A stretch of 64,000 nt of DNA, from the NCBI GenBank assembly GCA_903893815.1, contig CAITNS010000079.1, forward strand, positions 124,001 to 188,000, written 5' to 3'. Numbering within the stretch: position 1 is the first letter of the stretch; each line of letters begins with the position of its first letter. Position numbers and translations under genes: made by a program. Below are positions 53,476 to 63,123 of this stretch, in pieces. Source of the stretch: an uncultured Bacteroidota bacterium. Its GTDB lineage: Bacteria; Bacteroidota; Bacteroidia; B-17B0; Aurantibacillaceae. The notes under the pieces are model-generated. The model did not search any database. It was not told where the DNA came from and was given only the letters and a program-made list of their open reading frames with translations.

Positions 53476-55893
53476 ATGCAAGAAGGAGTTATGTCAGCCG
53501 CAAAAGGCTTAAGTTTTGAAGATTTCAAAAAAATTGTGCTTAACGATTTTCGCATCATTAACGAAAGCCGTCAAACAAGTTTATTAGGCCGAAAAGAAGT
53601 ATTAACTGGAAAAGCCAAGTTTGGTATTTTTGGTGATGGAAAAGAGTTAGCACAAGTAGCTATGGCTAAAGTGTTTCAAAATGGGGATTTTAGAAGTGGT
53701 TACTACCGTGATCAAACTTTTATGATGTCTATTAATCAATTATCTTTACAAGAATATTTTGCAGGTTTATACGGACACACTGATTTAGATAAAGAACCTA
53801 TGAGTGGCGGTCGTCAAATGGGCGGACACTTTGGAACCCATAGTTTAAATGCTGATGGTTCATTTAAAGAATTAGTGAATCAAAAAAATTCATCAGCCGA
53901 TATTTCTCCAACAGCAGGACAAATGCCTCGTTTGTTAGGATTAGCTTATGCCTCACATTTTTATAAAGTAAATACGGCCTTACACCAAGGAAAATTTTTA
54001 AACTACAGCAATAAAGGAAACGAAGTAGCTTTTGGAACTATTGGCGATGCCTCTACATCTGAAGGATTATTTTGGGAAGCTATCAATGCAGCTGGTGTAT
54101 TGCAAGTGCCCATGTTGATGAGTGTGTGGGATGATGGACACGGTATATCTGTACCTAAAAAATACCAAACTACTAAAGAAAGTATATCTGAGATTTTAAA
54201 AGGATTTCAAAGAGATAATGGTGGCAATGGTTACGAAATATTTAAAACCAAAGGTTGGGATTACGCTCACTTATGCGAAACATATGAAAAGGCCGCTAAA
54301 GTTTGTAGAGAGCAACATGTGCCTGTTTTAGTTCACGTTGAAGAAGTAACACAACCTCAAGGACACAGCACATCTGGATCTCACGAACGTTACAAATCTA
54401 AAGAACGTTTACAATGGGAAATTGATTTTGATTGCGTGAAGAAAATGCGTGAATTTATTATTCAAAACGCCTTGGCAGATGACGCTACTTTAAACGCAAT
54501 TGAAGAAGGTGCAAAAACAGCCGTGAGAACAGCTCAAAAAGCAGCTTGGGCAGATTATTTAACGCCAATAAAAGCAGAAGTTGCTGAGGTTACTTCATTG
54601 TTTGATGAATTATCCGGAAGTGCCAATGCAGCAATTATTAGTTCTATCAAAACAGAATTAAACACGATTAAAGAACCTATTCGCAGAGAAATTCACAATG
54701 CAGTAAAAAAAGTATTACGTTTAACAAAAGGCGAAAACTCTACTTCTCGAGCTAAATTAACAGACTGGTTAAGTTTATCTAATATCGAAAACACAGATCG
54801 CTATAGTTCACATGTGATGTCACAATCCACACAACAAGTTTCTTCAGTAGCTCCAGTAGCAGCTATTTACAATGAAGAAAAACCAGTTGATGGAAGAGAA
54901 TTATTAAGAGAAAACTTTGATTATATTTTAAATAAATATCCTGAAACCTTAATTTTTGGAGAAGACTCTGGTAAAATTGGTGGTGTAAACCAAGGCTTAG
55001 AAGGACTACAAGCAAAATATGGCGAACACCGTGTATTTGATACAGGTATTCGTGAAGCAACTATTATGGGACAAGCTATTGGATTATCGATGCGTGGTTT
55101 AAGACCAATTGCCGAAATCCAATACTTAGATTATTTATTGTATGCGCTTCAAATTATGAGTGATGATTTAGCAACTGTGCAATGGAGAACTAAAGGGATG
55201 CAAAAAGCACCAGTAATTATTCGTACTCGCGGGCATCGTTTAGAAGGAGTTTGGCACAGTGGTTCGCCAATGGGAATGATTATTAGTGCTTGTAGAGGTA
55301 TTAACGTTTGTGTGCCTCGTAACATGACTCAAGCCGCAGGTTTTTATAATTTATTATTAGAAGCAGATGAGCCATCATTAGTAGTAGAGCCTTTAAATGG
55401 ATATCGTTTAAAAGAAAATTTACCATCTAATATTGGAGAATATAAAGTAGCTTTGGGAATTCCTGAAACATTAATTCAAGGAACCGATGTTACTTTAGTA
55501 ACTTATGGGTCTTCTATTCGTATTGCACAAGATTCCATCAAACAATTAGAAGAGCATGGCATTTCAGTTGAATTAATTGATATTCAAACCTTATTACCAT
55601 TTGATACTAACCATTTAATTGTTGAATCCTTAAAGAAAACAAATAGAGTGGTAATTTTTGATGAAGATGTACCAGGTGGAGCAAGTGCTTATATGATGCA
55701 AAAAGTATTAGAAGACCAAGGTGGTTACCAGTATTTAGATTCAAAACCTATTACCATTGCATCTAAAGAACACAGACCAGCCTATGGTTCGGATGGAGAT
55801 TATTTCTCAAAACCAAGTGCTGATGATGTGTTTGATGTTATTTACAATTTGATGTTAGAAGTTAATCCTAATAAATACACTAAAATCTATTAA
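53476..55893 (+). CDS. Fused alpha/beta E1 component of a branched-chain 2-oxoacid dehydrogenase
   Basis: The 805-residue protein joins the two usually separate E1 subunits. The alpha half (to about 460) has the TPP/Mg motif GDASTSEG...N (190-204), QMPRLLGLAYASH and STSGSHERYKS. The beta half (from about 471) has VDGRELLRENFDYIL, GEDSGKIGGVNQGL, VFDTGIREATIMGQAIG and the C-terminal KPITIASKEHRPAYGSDGDYFSKPS. It decarboxylates 2-oxoacids, probably the branched-chain 2-oxoisovalerate type, and acylates the E2 lipoyl domain. E2 and E3 genes are not adjacent. MSAAKG at the second ATG (53491) is a possible alternative start, but the promoter distance favours 53476. Such fusions are common in Bacteroidota. 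Confidence 0.9.
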   Translation: MQEGVMSAAKGLSFEDFKKIVLNDFRIINESRQTSLLGRKEVLTGKAKFGIFGDGKELAQVAMAKVFQNGDFRSGYYRDQTFMMSINQLSLQEYFAGLYGHTDLDKEPMSGGRQMGGHFGTHSLNADGSFKELVNQKNSSADISPTAGQMPRLLGLAYASHFYKVNTALHQGKFLNYSNKGNEVAFGTIGDASTSEGLFWEAINAAGVLQVPMLMSVWDDGHGISVPKKYQTTKESISEILKGFQRDNGGNGYEIFKTKGWDYAHLCETYEKAAKVCREQHVPVLVHVEEVTQPQGHSTSGSHERYKSKERLQWEIDFDCVKKMREFIIQNALADDATLNAIEEGAKTAVRTAQKAAWADYLTPIKAEVAEVTSLFDELSGSANAAIISSIKTELNTIKEPIRREIHNAVKKVLRLTKGENSTSRAKLTDWLSLSNIENTDRYSSHVMSQSTQQVSSVAPVAAIYNEEKPVDGRELLRENFDYILNKYPETLIFGEDSGKIGGVNQGLEGLQAKYGEHRVFDTGIREATIMGQAIGLSMRGLRPIAEIQYLDYLLYALQIMSDDLATVQWRTKGMQKAPVIIRTRGHRLEGVWHSGSPMGMIISACRGINVCVPRNMTQAAGFYNLLLEADEPSLVVEPLNGYRLKENLPSNIGEYKVALGIPETLIQGTDVTLVTYGSSIRIAQDSIKQLEEHGISVELIDIQTLLPFDTNHLIVESLKKTNRVVIFDEDVPGGASAYMMQKVLEDQGGYQYLDSKPITIASKEHRPAYGSDGDYFSKPSADDVFDVIYNLMLEVNPNKYTKIY

Positions 55894-55948
55894 TAAACTT
55901 AATTTTACGTGTTATTATAAAAGGATATACTTTAAAAATATAATATAT

Positions 55949-56560
55949 ATGAAGTTAACTACACTATTCTGTGCTATTGCATTTTTATTTGCGGTAAATA
56001 ATTTATCGGCACAAGAAGCAAAAAAAGAAGAAAAGAAAATTCAGGAAGTTATAAATATTCAAGCTGACCCGGTTTCTTTGCCACCTGATGCAGATGGAAA
56101 TATACCAGTTGATACTTCTGCGCCAAAAGGAATGGCTTCAAGTGAAATTTTGAAACGCGCAGTAAATTTTGTGAAAATGGAATCAACTAAATACACAAAA
56201 GGTAATGGTGTTACCACTGGAACTAAAGCTGAGTGTGTAGTTACGTTTCCATACAAACCAAAAGAATTAAATCCGGTTGCTGATGTCCAAGGAACTATTA
56301 CTATGCACGTAAGTATTGATGCAAAAGAAGGTAAATACCGTTATACAATTTCTAAATTAAATCATAGTGCTAAAAACGGTGATTATACTGGCGGCGATGT
56401 GTATAGCGAAGTTCCAAAATGTGGTAGTATGAAGTTACCTACAGAGTTATGGAAACGTATTAGAAGTGAAGCATTTAAACAAACTGGCATTATTGCTAAT
56501 GAGATTAAAGAAGCAATGAAAGTATCCAGCACAACGCCAGTGAACATTGACGAGTGGTAG
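55949..56560 (+). CDS. Secreted DUF4468-like protein
   Basis: The 203-residue protein has a signal peptide (MKLTTLFCAIAFLFAVNNLSAQ), an acidic and basic linker, then a compact domain from about 60 to 190: EILKRAVNFVKMESTKY, VQGTITMHVSIDAKEGKYRYTISKLNHS, and an amphipathic end helix WKRIRSEAFKQTGIIANEIKEAM. The 'GT.TM...I..K.GKYRYTI..L.H' pattern is that of the TBP-like DUF4468 fold of Bacteroidota periplasmic proteins. Function is unknown. It stands 55 bp after the E1 gene; whether it is co-transcribed is not clear. It is probably periplasmic. Confidence 0.7.
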   Translation: MKLTTLFCAIAFLFAVNNLSAQEAKKEEKKIQEVINIQADPVSLPPDADGNIPVDTSAPKGMASSEILKRAVNFVKMESTKYTKGNGVTTGTKAECVVTFPYKPKELNPVADVQGTITMHVSIDAKEGKYRYTISKLNHSAKNGDYTGGDVYSEVPKCGSMKLPTELWKRIRSEAFKQTGIIANEIKEAMKVSSTTPVNIDEW

Positions 56561-56675
56561 TAAAATTGTTTTAAGAAAAAATTATTTCATTTTTGTTAGT
56601 TCGAGCGTAGTACAGAACAGTAACTAAGCATATCGGCAAGGCTCGATGTAAGAATACACAACATTGTATTGAAAA

Positions 56676-57710
56676 ATGAAGTCATTAGAAATATATTCAA
56701 AAAAAGATATTGATCATCTTACCCGAAAACGAACCAATGAAATAAAAATTGGTGAGGATGTCACAGTTTTAAAATCAGAAATTAATTGGGAAGAAGAATT
56801 ATTAAATTCTAATTGTAAATTTGTTTTACTTGGTATTCCAGAAGATATTGGAGTGAAAGCTAATTATGGTCGTGGTGGAGCTCACACTGCTTGGAAACCA
56901 GCTTTGGATAGTTTTTTAAGTCAGCAAAGCAATGAATTTTTAAATGGAAAAGAAGTTTGTGTTTTAGGCCATATTTTTGTGGAAGACCTGATGGAAAAAT
57001 CCGAGTCGTTGCAAGCTAAAAACAAAACAGACATGACTCAATTACGTAACTTAGTTTCAATAATTGATGAACGTGTTACAGAGATTATTACAAAAATTAT
57101 TTCTTGTAAAAAAATTCCTATTATTGTGGGTGGCGGGCATAATAACTCCTACCCTATTATTAAAGGCTGCTCATTAGCGCTTGATAAAAAAATAAATGTC
57201 ATTAATTGCGACCCACACACTGATTTTAGATCTTTAGAAGGCAGACATAGTGGTAATGGTTTTAGTTATGCATACAAAGAAGATTACATGAATAACTATT
57301 CTGTGTTTTGTATGCACGAACAATATAATACAGCAAGCGTTCTAAAAGATTTTACAGCTAATAATCATCATTTGTATTTTAGTAAATATGAAGATGTATT
57401 TGTAAGAGAAAGTAAAAACTATTCAGAAACTCTAATACAAAATATTGGATTTGTAAAAAACGATGTTTGTGGTGTTGAAATTGATTTAGATGCCATTACC
57501 AATGTTCCATCCAGCGCCAAAACTAGTAGTGGAATTTCGCCTGTGCAAGCAAGACAATACGCTTATCAATGTGGGAAACAATTATCCGCTTTATATTTTC
57601 ATATTGCAGAAGGGGCTCCTATTCTATCTCACATTAAAGCAGATAACAAAACTGGTAAATTAATTGGGTACTTAATTGCTGATTTTATTAAAGGTGTAAA
57701 TGATAAGTAG
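56676..57710 (+). CDS. hutG: Formimidoylglutamase (arginase/ureohydrolase family)
   Basis: The 344-residue protein keeps the manganese ligands of the arginase fold: His155 in VGGGHNN, Asp179, His181 and Asp183 in NCDPHTDFR, and Asp270/Asp272 in VEIDLDAI. ANYGRGGAHTAWKPAL near the start is the family N-terminal block. Arginase would normally have a DAHxD and SFDVDG-type pattern; the variant 'DPHTD' and 'EIDLD' fit the Bacteroidota formimidoylglutamase branch better. It turns formimidoylglutamate into glutamate and formamide, the last step of one histidine-degradation route, matching hutH at 25335. It is followed by a hairpin that converges on the histidine kinase gene. Confidence 0.85.
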   Translation: MKSLEIYSKKDIDHLTRKRTNEIKIGEDVTVLKSEINWEEELLNSNCKFVLLGIPEDIGVKANYGRGGAHTAWKPALDSFLSQQSNEFLNGKEVCVLGHIFVEDLMEKSESLQAKNKTDMTQLRNLVSIIDERVTEIITKIISCKKIPIIVGGGHNNSYPIIKGCSLALDKKINVINCDPHTDFRSLEGRHSGNGFSYAYKEDYMNNYSVFCMHEQYNTASVLKDFTANNHHLYFSKYEDVFVRESKNYSETLIQNIGFVKNDVCGVEIDLDAITNVPSSAKTSSGISPVQARQYAYQCGKQLSALYFHIAEGAPILSHIKADNKTGKLIGYLIADFIKGVNDK

Positions 57711-57793
57711 TTTCGACTCTTCTCAGCTAACGGATTGATGTTTCAATGACTTCAATAACCAAAATATTTATCGGTGGCTGAGCGGAGTCGAAG
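57711..57793. repeat. REP-like hairpin between hutG and the convergent histidine kinase gene
   Basis: The left arm TTTCGACTCTTCTCAGC (57711-57727) and the right arm GCTGAGCGGAGTCGAAG (57777-57793) are inverted copies with two mismatches over 16 positions. They flank a loop of about 50 bp. Placed between convergent genes, this may work as a bidirectional terminator. The right arm shares GAGCGxAGTCGAAG with the element at 26852-26875. Confidence 0.65.
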
Positions 57794-57796
57794 TCA

Positions 57797-59773
57797 CTAT
57801 ACATTAAAGACAATTTCAAAATGAGCACCGTTATCGTTATAAATTTTAAGTTCGGCATTTATTTGTTCTGAAAGAATAGCTACAATATCTAATCCTAAAG
57901 AATCTGAACTCGTTAAATCAAAATCCGCAGCCAATCCCTGTCCGTTATCAGACACTTTTAGTTGATAGGTGTTTTTAACTAGTTTCGATAATTCTACTTT
58001 AATAATACCATCTTTGCCATTAAAAGCATGCTTGTAGGCATTCGACATTAATTCATTTGTAATTAATCCTAAAGGAATAGCAGTATCTAAATCTAATTCA
58101 AGTTCAATTAAATGAGATTGGATTGTAATATTTTTTTTGGTTAAAGAAAAACTTCCTGAAATTTGATTGATTAAACTTTCTAAGTATTCATTAAACAACA
58201 ATCTAGTCATTTGATTATTGCGATACAATAATTGATGTAATAAAGCCATGGAGTTAATTCGATCTTGAGCTTCTCCTAATGAATTTTGAATCTCTAAATT
58301 AGTTGTTTTAGCAGATTGTAATTTAAGTAAGCTTGAAATTATCTGTAAATTATTTTTGACACGATGATGCACTTCTTTAATTAACAAGTCTTTTTCAGAT
58401 AAGGATTTATCGATAATCTCGTTTCGAGTTTCAATTTGTTTATTTTTAATTTCCAATAACTGCTTTTGGTTATTAGCTCTTTTTAATTGCACTATCATAA
58501 ACACAATCACAATTATCAAAATTAAACCACAAAATATGAGGGCATTTCTAAACGTTTTTTGGTTACTCACTTCTGCATTTTTTTCTCTAATATTTTTTTG
58601 ACTCTCAGTTATCACAACTTCTCTCTCTGACACTTGATTGGCCACTTGAGCTAACAATAATTCTCGCAAATTATTTTTAGATTCAATACTATCCTTAAAT
58701 ACAATATATTTTCCATAATAATCAATAGCCATTCTATATGCGCCAGTTTTATCATAATAAATGGCATACTGTTTAATTAAATTAAGTTGAGTTTTATAAT
58801 CATCAATATCTACTAATAATGATTTTGCGCTATCTAAATACAATTTACTAACTTCTAATTTATTTAAAGCTAAATAACACTTTGAAATTTCTAATTGACT
58901 AATAGCTGCATTATGAAAATTTTTAATATTCTTACTACTCGCTACATCTTTTTTTAATAAGGGGATGGCCTTATCAAATTGCTTTAATTCCATTAACGAT
59001 TGGCCAATATTACCCTCAATTAAACCAACCGTAAATTCATTATCAATACTTAATTTATTATCTGGAAATAATTTATAAAACTCATCTTTTGCTTTTTTAA
59101 ACCAAAAAATAGCACTATCCTGATTTCTAAATTTCGCCCAAAAAAGCCCCCTATTATTACAAAAGTTAATAAACATTGAACTACTATTTTTTTCTTCTAG
59201 AAACTCTTGCCATTGCTCATGTAAACACTCTTTATATAATTGCATTTCATAATAAATAGTACTTAAACGTGGATTTAAAACCCATTCACTAATTTTAGAA
59301 TCTCGCTTTAAAAGACCTACTAAAGTTCTATGGAGTTCAACGGTTTTATTCAATTGCCTAATACTTAAATAGGAGTTTTTAAGGATATATAAAATTGCAA
59401 CACTGTCATTAAGTGTCTTTATTTTATTTCTGACTAATAAATCTGTGAAAATGGGTATCGCCTTTGAATAATTCTTGTTCAAGAAATAAATCTCTCCCTC
59501 TATTTTAGTTAACTTATCTAAAATATCATCTTTGTGGTCAACAATAGCTTTTTCTCTAATGCTATTCAATTCATCTTTTATAAAAGGATAGCATTGAGGT
59601 TTATAAACACTTGAAAGCGTATCAAAAGCATTGACTTTGCCTGCTAAACTTTGTGCTTTAAAAAATCTCAAGAATTTTTTCTCATAACTAACTTGCGATT
59701 TAATATTAGCTACAAACAGTAGTAACATTAAACCAATTAAAACTTGTTTAGCCATATGCAAAATATTTTTCAA
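57797..59773 (-). CDS. TPR-containing sensor histidine kinase (HisKA_2 type)
   Basis: The 658-residue protein starts with a signal-like helix (MAKQVLIGLMLLLFVANIKSQ; two ATGs, 59773 and 59755, are possible). About 55-380 is a helical region of TPR-like repeats (SIFLRQLNKTVELHR..., KAIPLLKKDVAS, CYLALNKLEVSKLYLDSA). A membrane helix follows (ALIFCGLILIIVIVFMIVQL, about 408-428), a coiled coil, and the phosphoacceptor block EVHHRVKNNLQIISSLLKLQS (His at about 468-469), typical of HisKA_2/HWE-like kinases. A HATPase domain ends it (TNELMSNAYKHAF, DNGQGL, SLGLDIV). The ligand is unknown and no response regulator is adjacent. Confidence 0.88.
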   Translation of the reverse strand: MKNILHMAKQVLIGLMLLLFVANIKSQVSYEKKFLRFFKAQSLAGKVNAFDTLSSVYKPQCYPFIKDELNSIREKAIVDHKDDILDKLTKIEGEIYFLNKNYSKAIPIFTDLLVRNKIKTLNDSVAILYILKNSYLSIRQLNKTVELHRTLVGLLKRDSKISEWVLNPRLSTIYYEMQLYKECLHEQWQEFLEEKNSSSMFINFCNNRGLFWAKFRNQDSAIFWFKKAKDEFYKLFPDNKLSIDNEFTVGLIEGNIGQSLMELKQFDKAIPLLKKDVASSKNIKNFHNAAISQLEISKCYLALNKLEVSKLYLDSAKSLLVDIDDYKTQLNLIKQYAIYYDKTGAYRMAIDYYGKYIVFKDSIESKNNLRELLLAQVANQVSEREVVITESQKNIREKNAEVSNQKTFRNALIFCGLILIIVIVFMIVQLKRANNQKQLLEIKNKQIETRNEIIDKSLSEKDLLIKEVHHRVKNNLQIISSLLKLQSAKTTNLEIQNSLGEAQDRINSMALLHQLLYRNNQMTRLLFNEYLESLINQISGSFSLTKKNITIQSHLIELELDLDTAIPLGLITNELMSNAYKHAFNGKDGIIKVELSKLVKNTYQLKVSDNGQGLAADFDLTSSDSLGLDIVAILSEQINAELKIYNDNGAHFEIVFNV

Positions 59774-60078
59774 GTTTAGCAGTAGTAATGTATGTTAAAG
59801 ATATTACTATAAATGTTAAAAAAATATCCATAATTAACTAACTATTGCATTGTTTATAACTAGTTATCCGCTTTATTCACATAGCTAACAAGTCAGTTAA
59901 TACAAATGCGCCTTTACTTATTAATAGCATTAATACTGATTTACAGTAATTTACATAAGTAATAACAAGCTATTAACATACTAATAAACATACTTATTAA
60001 GACTTGATAATCATCTCAAAAAATCGTAACTTCCGTTATTAGAAAGTATTGAGCATTTTTACCCTCCTTACTAAAATT
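59774..60078. other. Gene-free AT-rich stretch upstream of dnaB (305 bp)
   Basis: No open frame was recognised. It is rich in TTA/TAA words and has two neighbouring DnaA-box-like words, TTATCC (59864-59869) and TTATTCACA (59873-59881, one mismatch to TTATCCACA). It should hold the divergent promoters of the histidine kinase and dnaB genes, but I could not mark an exact TAnnTTTG element. Confidence 0.4.
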
Positions 60079-61647
60079 ATGCAAAACTTCGATAACCAAA
60101 ATAAAACCCGCAAAAAACTATACACTCCTTTAACTACTAATGAAATTGGTAAACTACAACCACAAGCCATCGAATTAGAAGAAGCAGTTTTAGGTGCTAT
60201 GCTTTTAGAGAAAGATGCTTTAAGCGCTGTAATTGACGTGCTTTCGGCTGAAAGTTTTTACAAAGAACAAAATGGAACAATTTTTAAAGCGATATACAAT
60301 TTATTTAATCGCTCAGAACCTGTTGATATTTTAACCGTTACACAAGAATTAAAACGTAATGGCGAATTAGAATTAGTTGGTGGATCTTTTTATGTATCAT
60401 CACTAACGAATCGTATTGCATCCTCTGCAAACATTGAGTACCATGCACGTATTGTTGCTCAAAAGTATTTACAACGCGAGTTAATTCGCATTAGCACTGA
60501 AACAATTAAATCGGCTTATGAAGATAGCACCGATGTGTTTGAATTATTAGATGCAACCACACAACATATTTTTGAAATTTTAGATTCTAACGTGCGTAAG
60601 CAACACGCTGGCATGACATCGTTAATAGCGCAAGCCATTAATGAAATTGAATTGGCAGCTCAACAAACCGATGGTTTATCGGGTGTTCCATCTGGCTTTA
60701 CCGCTTTAGATAGAATTACAGGTGGTTGGCAAAAATCAGATTTATTGATTTTAGCGGCTCGTCCTGGTATGGGTAAAACCGCCTTTGTTGTTACCATGGC
60801 AAAAAATGCAGCGGTTGAATTTAATAAGCCTGTTGCAATTTTCTCGTTAGAGATGTCCTCTTTACAATTAGTAAAACGTTTAATTTCTTCAGAAACAGAA
60901 ATTAATCAAGATAAAATTTTAAAAGGAAATTTAGATAATCATGAGTTTGTTCAATTAAATGAGCGTATTAAAAAATTATCTGTAGCGCCTTTATACATTG
61001 ATGATACACCTGCCCTATCCATCTTCGAATTACGTGCTAAGGCTCGTCGTTTAAAAGAACAACAAAATATTTCTTTAATCATTATCGATTACTTGCAGTT
61101 AATGAGTGGTGGACCTGATAGTAAAGGAAATCGTGAACAAGAAATTTCTTCTATCTCTCGTGGTTTAAAATCGTTAGCTAAGGAATTAGAAATACCAATT
61201 ATTGCTTTATCACAGTTAAGTCGTCAGGTAGAAAACAGACCAGGTGGTAGTAAACGACCACAGTTAAGTGATTTACGTGAATCGGGAGCTATTGAGCAAG
61301 ATGCGGATATGGTTATGTTTATTTACCGTCCTGAATATTACGGTATTGAAGTAGATGAAAATAACCAACCAACTAAAAACAGAGCAGAAATTATTATTGC
61401 CAAAAATCGTCACGGATTAATTGTTGACGTGTCGTTGAAATTTATTGGTCAGTTTGCTAAGTTTACAGATTTGGATTATAACGAAGGGTCTGATATTTAC
61501 GCGAGTAACTCTTCTTCAGGCATGGTTCAAAACACTGACTTCTTATCTCAACCAACCACTAAAACTATTCAATCAACTAAGTGGGACGATGATGATGCGC
61601 CAAGCACCGATATCATTAGAAGAAATGATATTGATGAAGTGTTTTAA
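60079..61647 (+). CDS. dnaB: Replicative DNA helicase
   Basis: The ATG at 60079 gives 522 residues; an earlier TTG at 60049 adds ten unlike residues. The N-terminal DnaB domain opens with LPPQA-type LQPQAIELEEAVLGAMLLE. The RecA-like core has Walker A ARPGMGKT (227-234), Walker B LIIIDYLQLM, the arginine-bearing SRGLKSLAKEL, the glutamine motif ALSQLSRQVE, and SGAIEQDADMVMFIYRPEYY. It unwinds DNA ahead of the replisome as a hexamer. The C-terminal end past about 470 is acidic and polar. No intein is present. It is a single gene with a terminator just after it. Confidence 0.97.
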   Translation: MQNFDNQNKTRKKLYTPLTTNEIGKLQPQAIELEEAVLGAMLLEKDALSAVIDVLSAESFYKEQNGTIFKAIYNLFNRSEPVDILTVTQELKRNGELELVGGSFYVSSLTNRIASSANIEYHARIVAQKYLQRELIRISTETIKSAYEDSTDVFELLDATTQHIFEILDSNVRKQHAGMTSLIAQAINEIELAAQQTDGLSGVPSGFTALDRITGGWQKSDLLILAARPGMGKTAFVVTMAKNAAVEFNKPVAIFSLEMSSLQLVKRLISSETEINQDKILKGNLDNHEFVQLNERIKKLSVAPLYIDDTPALSIFELRAKARRLKEQQNISLIIIDYLQLMSGGPDSKGNREQEISSISRGLKSLAKELEIPIIALSQLSRQVENRPGGSKRPQLSDLRESGAIEQDADMVMFIYRPEYYGIEVDENNQPTKNRAEIIIAKNRHGLIVDVSLKFIGQFAKFTDLDYNEGSDIYASNSSSGMVQNTDFLSQPTTKTIQSTKWDDDDAPSTDIIRRNDIDEVF

Positions 61648-61668
61648 ACTATAGAATTTAGCAATTTG

Positions 61669-61708
61669 TAAAGGTGGTTTCATTTAAAGAAACCACCTTT
61701 ATTTTTGT
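61669..61708. terminator. Bidirectional terminator between dnaB and the GloVer-repeat gene
   Basis: TAAAGGTGGTTTC (61669-61681) pairs perfectly with GAAACCACCTTTA (61689-61701) around a 7-nt loop, followed by TTTTTG. It overlaps the stop codon of the minus-strand gene. Confidence 0.88.
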
Positions 61709-63105
61709 ACGACTATTTTTTTAGTAGTACTCAATCCTTTATCATCAGTTATTTTTACAAAATAAATTCCATCAGTTTGCGATTGTATAGAAAGATTTTG
61801 TTTGCCAATTTCTAGTGATCGATTAAAAATAGATTCTCCTAATGTATTTGTTATTACAACATGAGATTTAGTTTTTATGTCAATTGTAAATGAACCGTTA
61901 TTTGGGTTTGGGTAAAGACTAAAATCGAATAATTTATCCTTTTTTGAAATATTTGTGATTACGTTAGTTTCAATAATATTTGTATAATATGGAGAAGCGC
62001 CATTAACACCATTAAAATCAATTTTTTTTGTATAACTATTGTTTATTGGATTAAACTCAAAAAGTACACCTTTATTATTAACCCCTCCACTAAAAGTCAT
62101 TCCATAAATTTTTCCATTTGATGATTGGAATAAAGAACCAGTGGGGTTGCTGCCATTGGACACACCAGCAAAATTTAATTTGGTAATGTATATGTTATTT
62201 ACAAAATCATATTGAAACAAAACCCCCATATTATTCGCACCATACTGTTGATTCATTCCATACAGTTTTCCATCCTGAGCTTGAATTAAAGAACCTGCTG
62301 GCCAACAGCCAATTTGAGATAAAATCGAAAATTCATACAATTTTAAATAAATATTAAAATCATATTTAAAAATATCACCTTTAGCAGCTCCTCCTCCATT
62401 TAAAGTCATTCCATATATGTTTCCATCTGATGCTTGTATTAAAGATCCTGTAGGATTTCTACCATTTATTACTCCTGAACAATCTATTTTATTTATAAAT
62501 ACATTTGTAATTGGATTATATTGAAATAGAACACCATAGTTATTAGTACCGCCTTCCCATGTCATTCCGTAAAGATTGCCGTCTGAGGCTTGTAATAATG
62601 AACCATAAGGTGTTTTCCCGTTGGTTATTCCAGCAAAATCTATTTTTTTAGAAATTATATTGTTGGTCTGATCATATTGAAATAATACTCCAAAATTATT
62701 TGCCCCCCCTTCAGAAGTCATACCATATAATTTTCCATCTATAGCCTCCGTTAAATATCCTAAAGGATACGCTCCTGATAAAGTGCCGTCAAAGTCAATT
62801 TTCTTGATTAATAAATTTGTATTTGGATTGTATTGAAATATAACCCCTTTATCATTATTTCCTCCAGAATTTGTCATTCCATACAACATACCGTCAGAAG
62901 CTTGCATAAGAGAACCCATTGGATAACTCCCAGTTGTTAGTCCGTCAAAATCAATCTTAGTTGTATAAATATTCGTAGAAGCATCATAATGAAAAAGAAC
63001 TCCCATATTATTTGCCCCACCGCCAAATGTCATTCCCCATAAATCTTGGGAGTGAAAATTTTGTGAAACAAAGACAAAGCAAATAATCACTAATATTTTT
63101 TTCAT
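61699..63105 (-). CDS. GloVer-repeat surface protein with T9SS type A sorting domain
   Basis: The 468-residue protein has a signal peptide (MKKILVIICFVFVSQNFHSQ). Seven repeats of about 50 residues follow (about 20-375), each with 'GMTxxGGxNNxGVLFQY...TNxxxxKIDFxGxxxGxxPxGSLxQASDGxLY'. This is the pattern of the choice-of-anchor tandem GloVer repeat (TIGR03803-like), which probably forms a propeller. Residues about 393-468 (LYPNPNNGSFTIDI ... QTDGIYFVKI ... TKKIVVQK) are a type A T9SS domain, the exported-protein anchor. No catalytic motif was seen. It begins 18 bp after the upstream YfhO-family gene on the same strand, so a shared transcript is possible. Confidence 0.88.
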   Translation of the reverse strand: MKKILVIICFVFVSQNFHSQDLWGMTFGGGANNMGVLFHYDASTNIYTTKIDFDGLTTGSYPMGSLMQASDGMLYGMTNSGGNNDKGVIFQYNPNTNLLIKKIDFDGTLSGAYPLGYLTEAIDGKLYGMTSEGGANNFGVLFQYDQTNNIISKKIDFAGITNGKTPYGSLLQASDGNLYGMTWEGGTNNYGVLFQYNPITNVFINKIDCSGVINGRNPTGSLIQASDGNIYGMTLNGGGAAKGDIFKYDFNIYLKLYEFSILSQIGCWPAGSLIQAQDGKLYGMNQQYGANNMGVLFQYDFVNNIYITKLNFAGVSNGSNPTGSLFQSSNGKIYGMTFSGGVNNKGVLFEFNPINNSYTKKIDFNGVNGASPYYTNIIETNVITNISKKDKLFDFSLYPNPNNGSFTIDIKTKSHVVITNTLGESIFNRSLEIGKQNLSIQSQTDGIYFVKITDDKGLSTTKKIVVQK

Positions 63106-63123
63106 AAAATAAATTTTAATTTA

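Noticed and set aside
53476-55893. E1 alpha/beta fusion as a novel enzyme architecture
   Set aside because: Fused E1 chains of this size are common in Bacteroidota.
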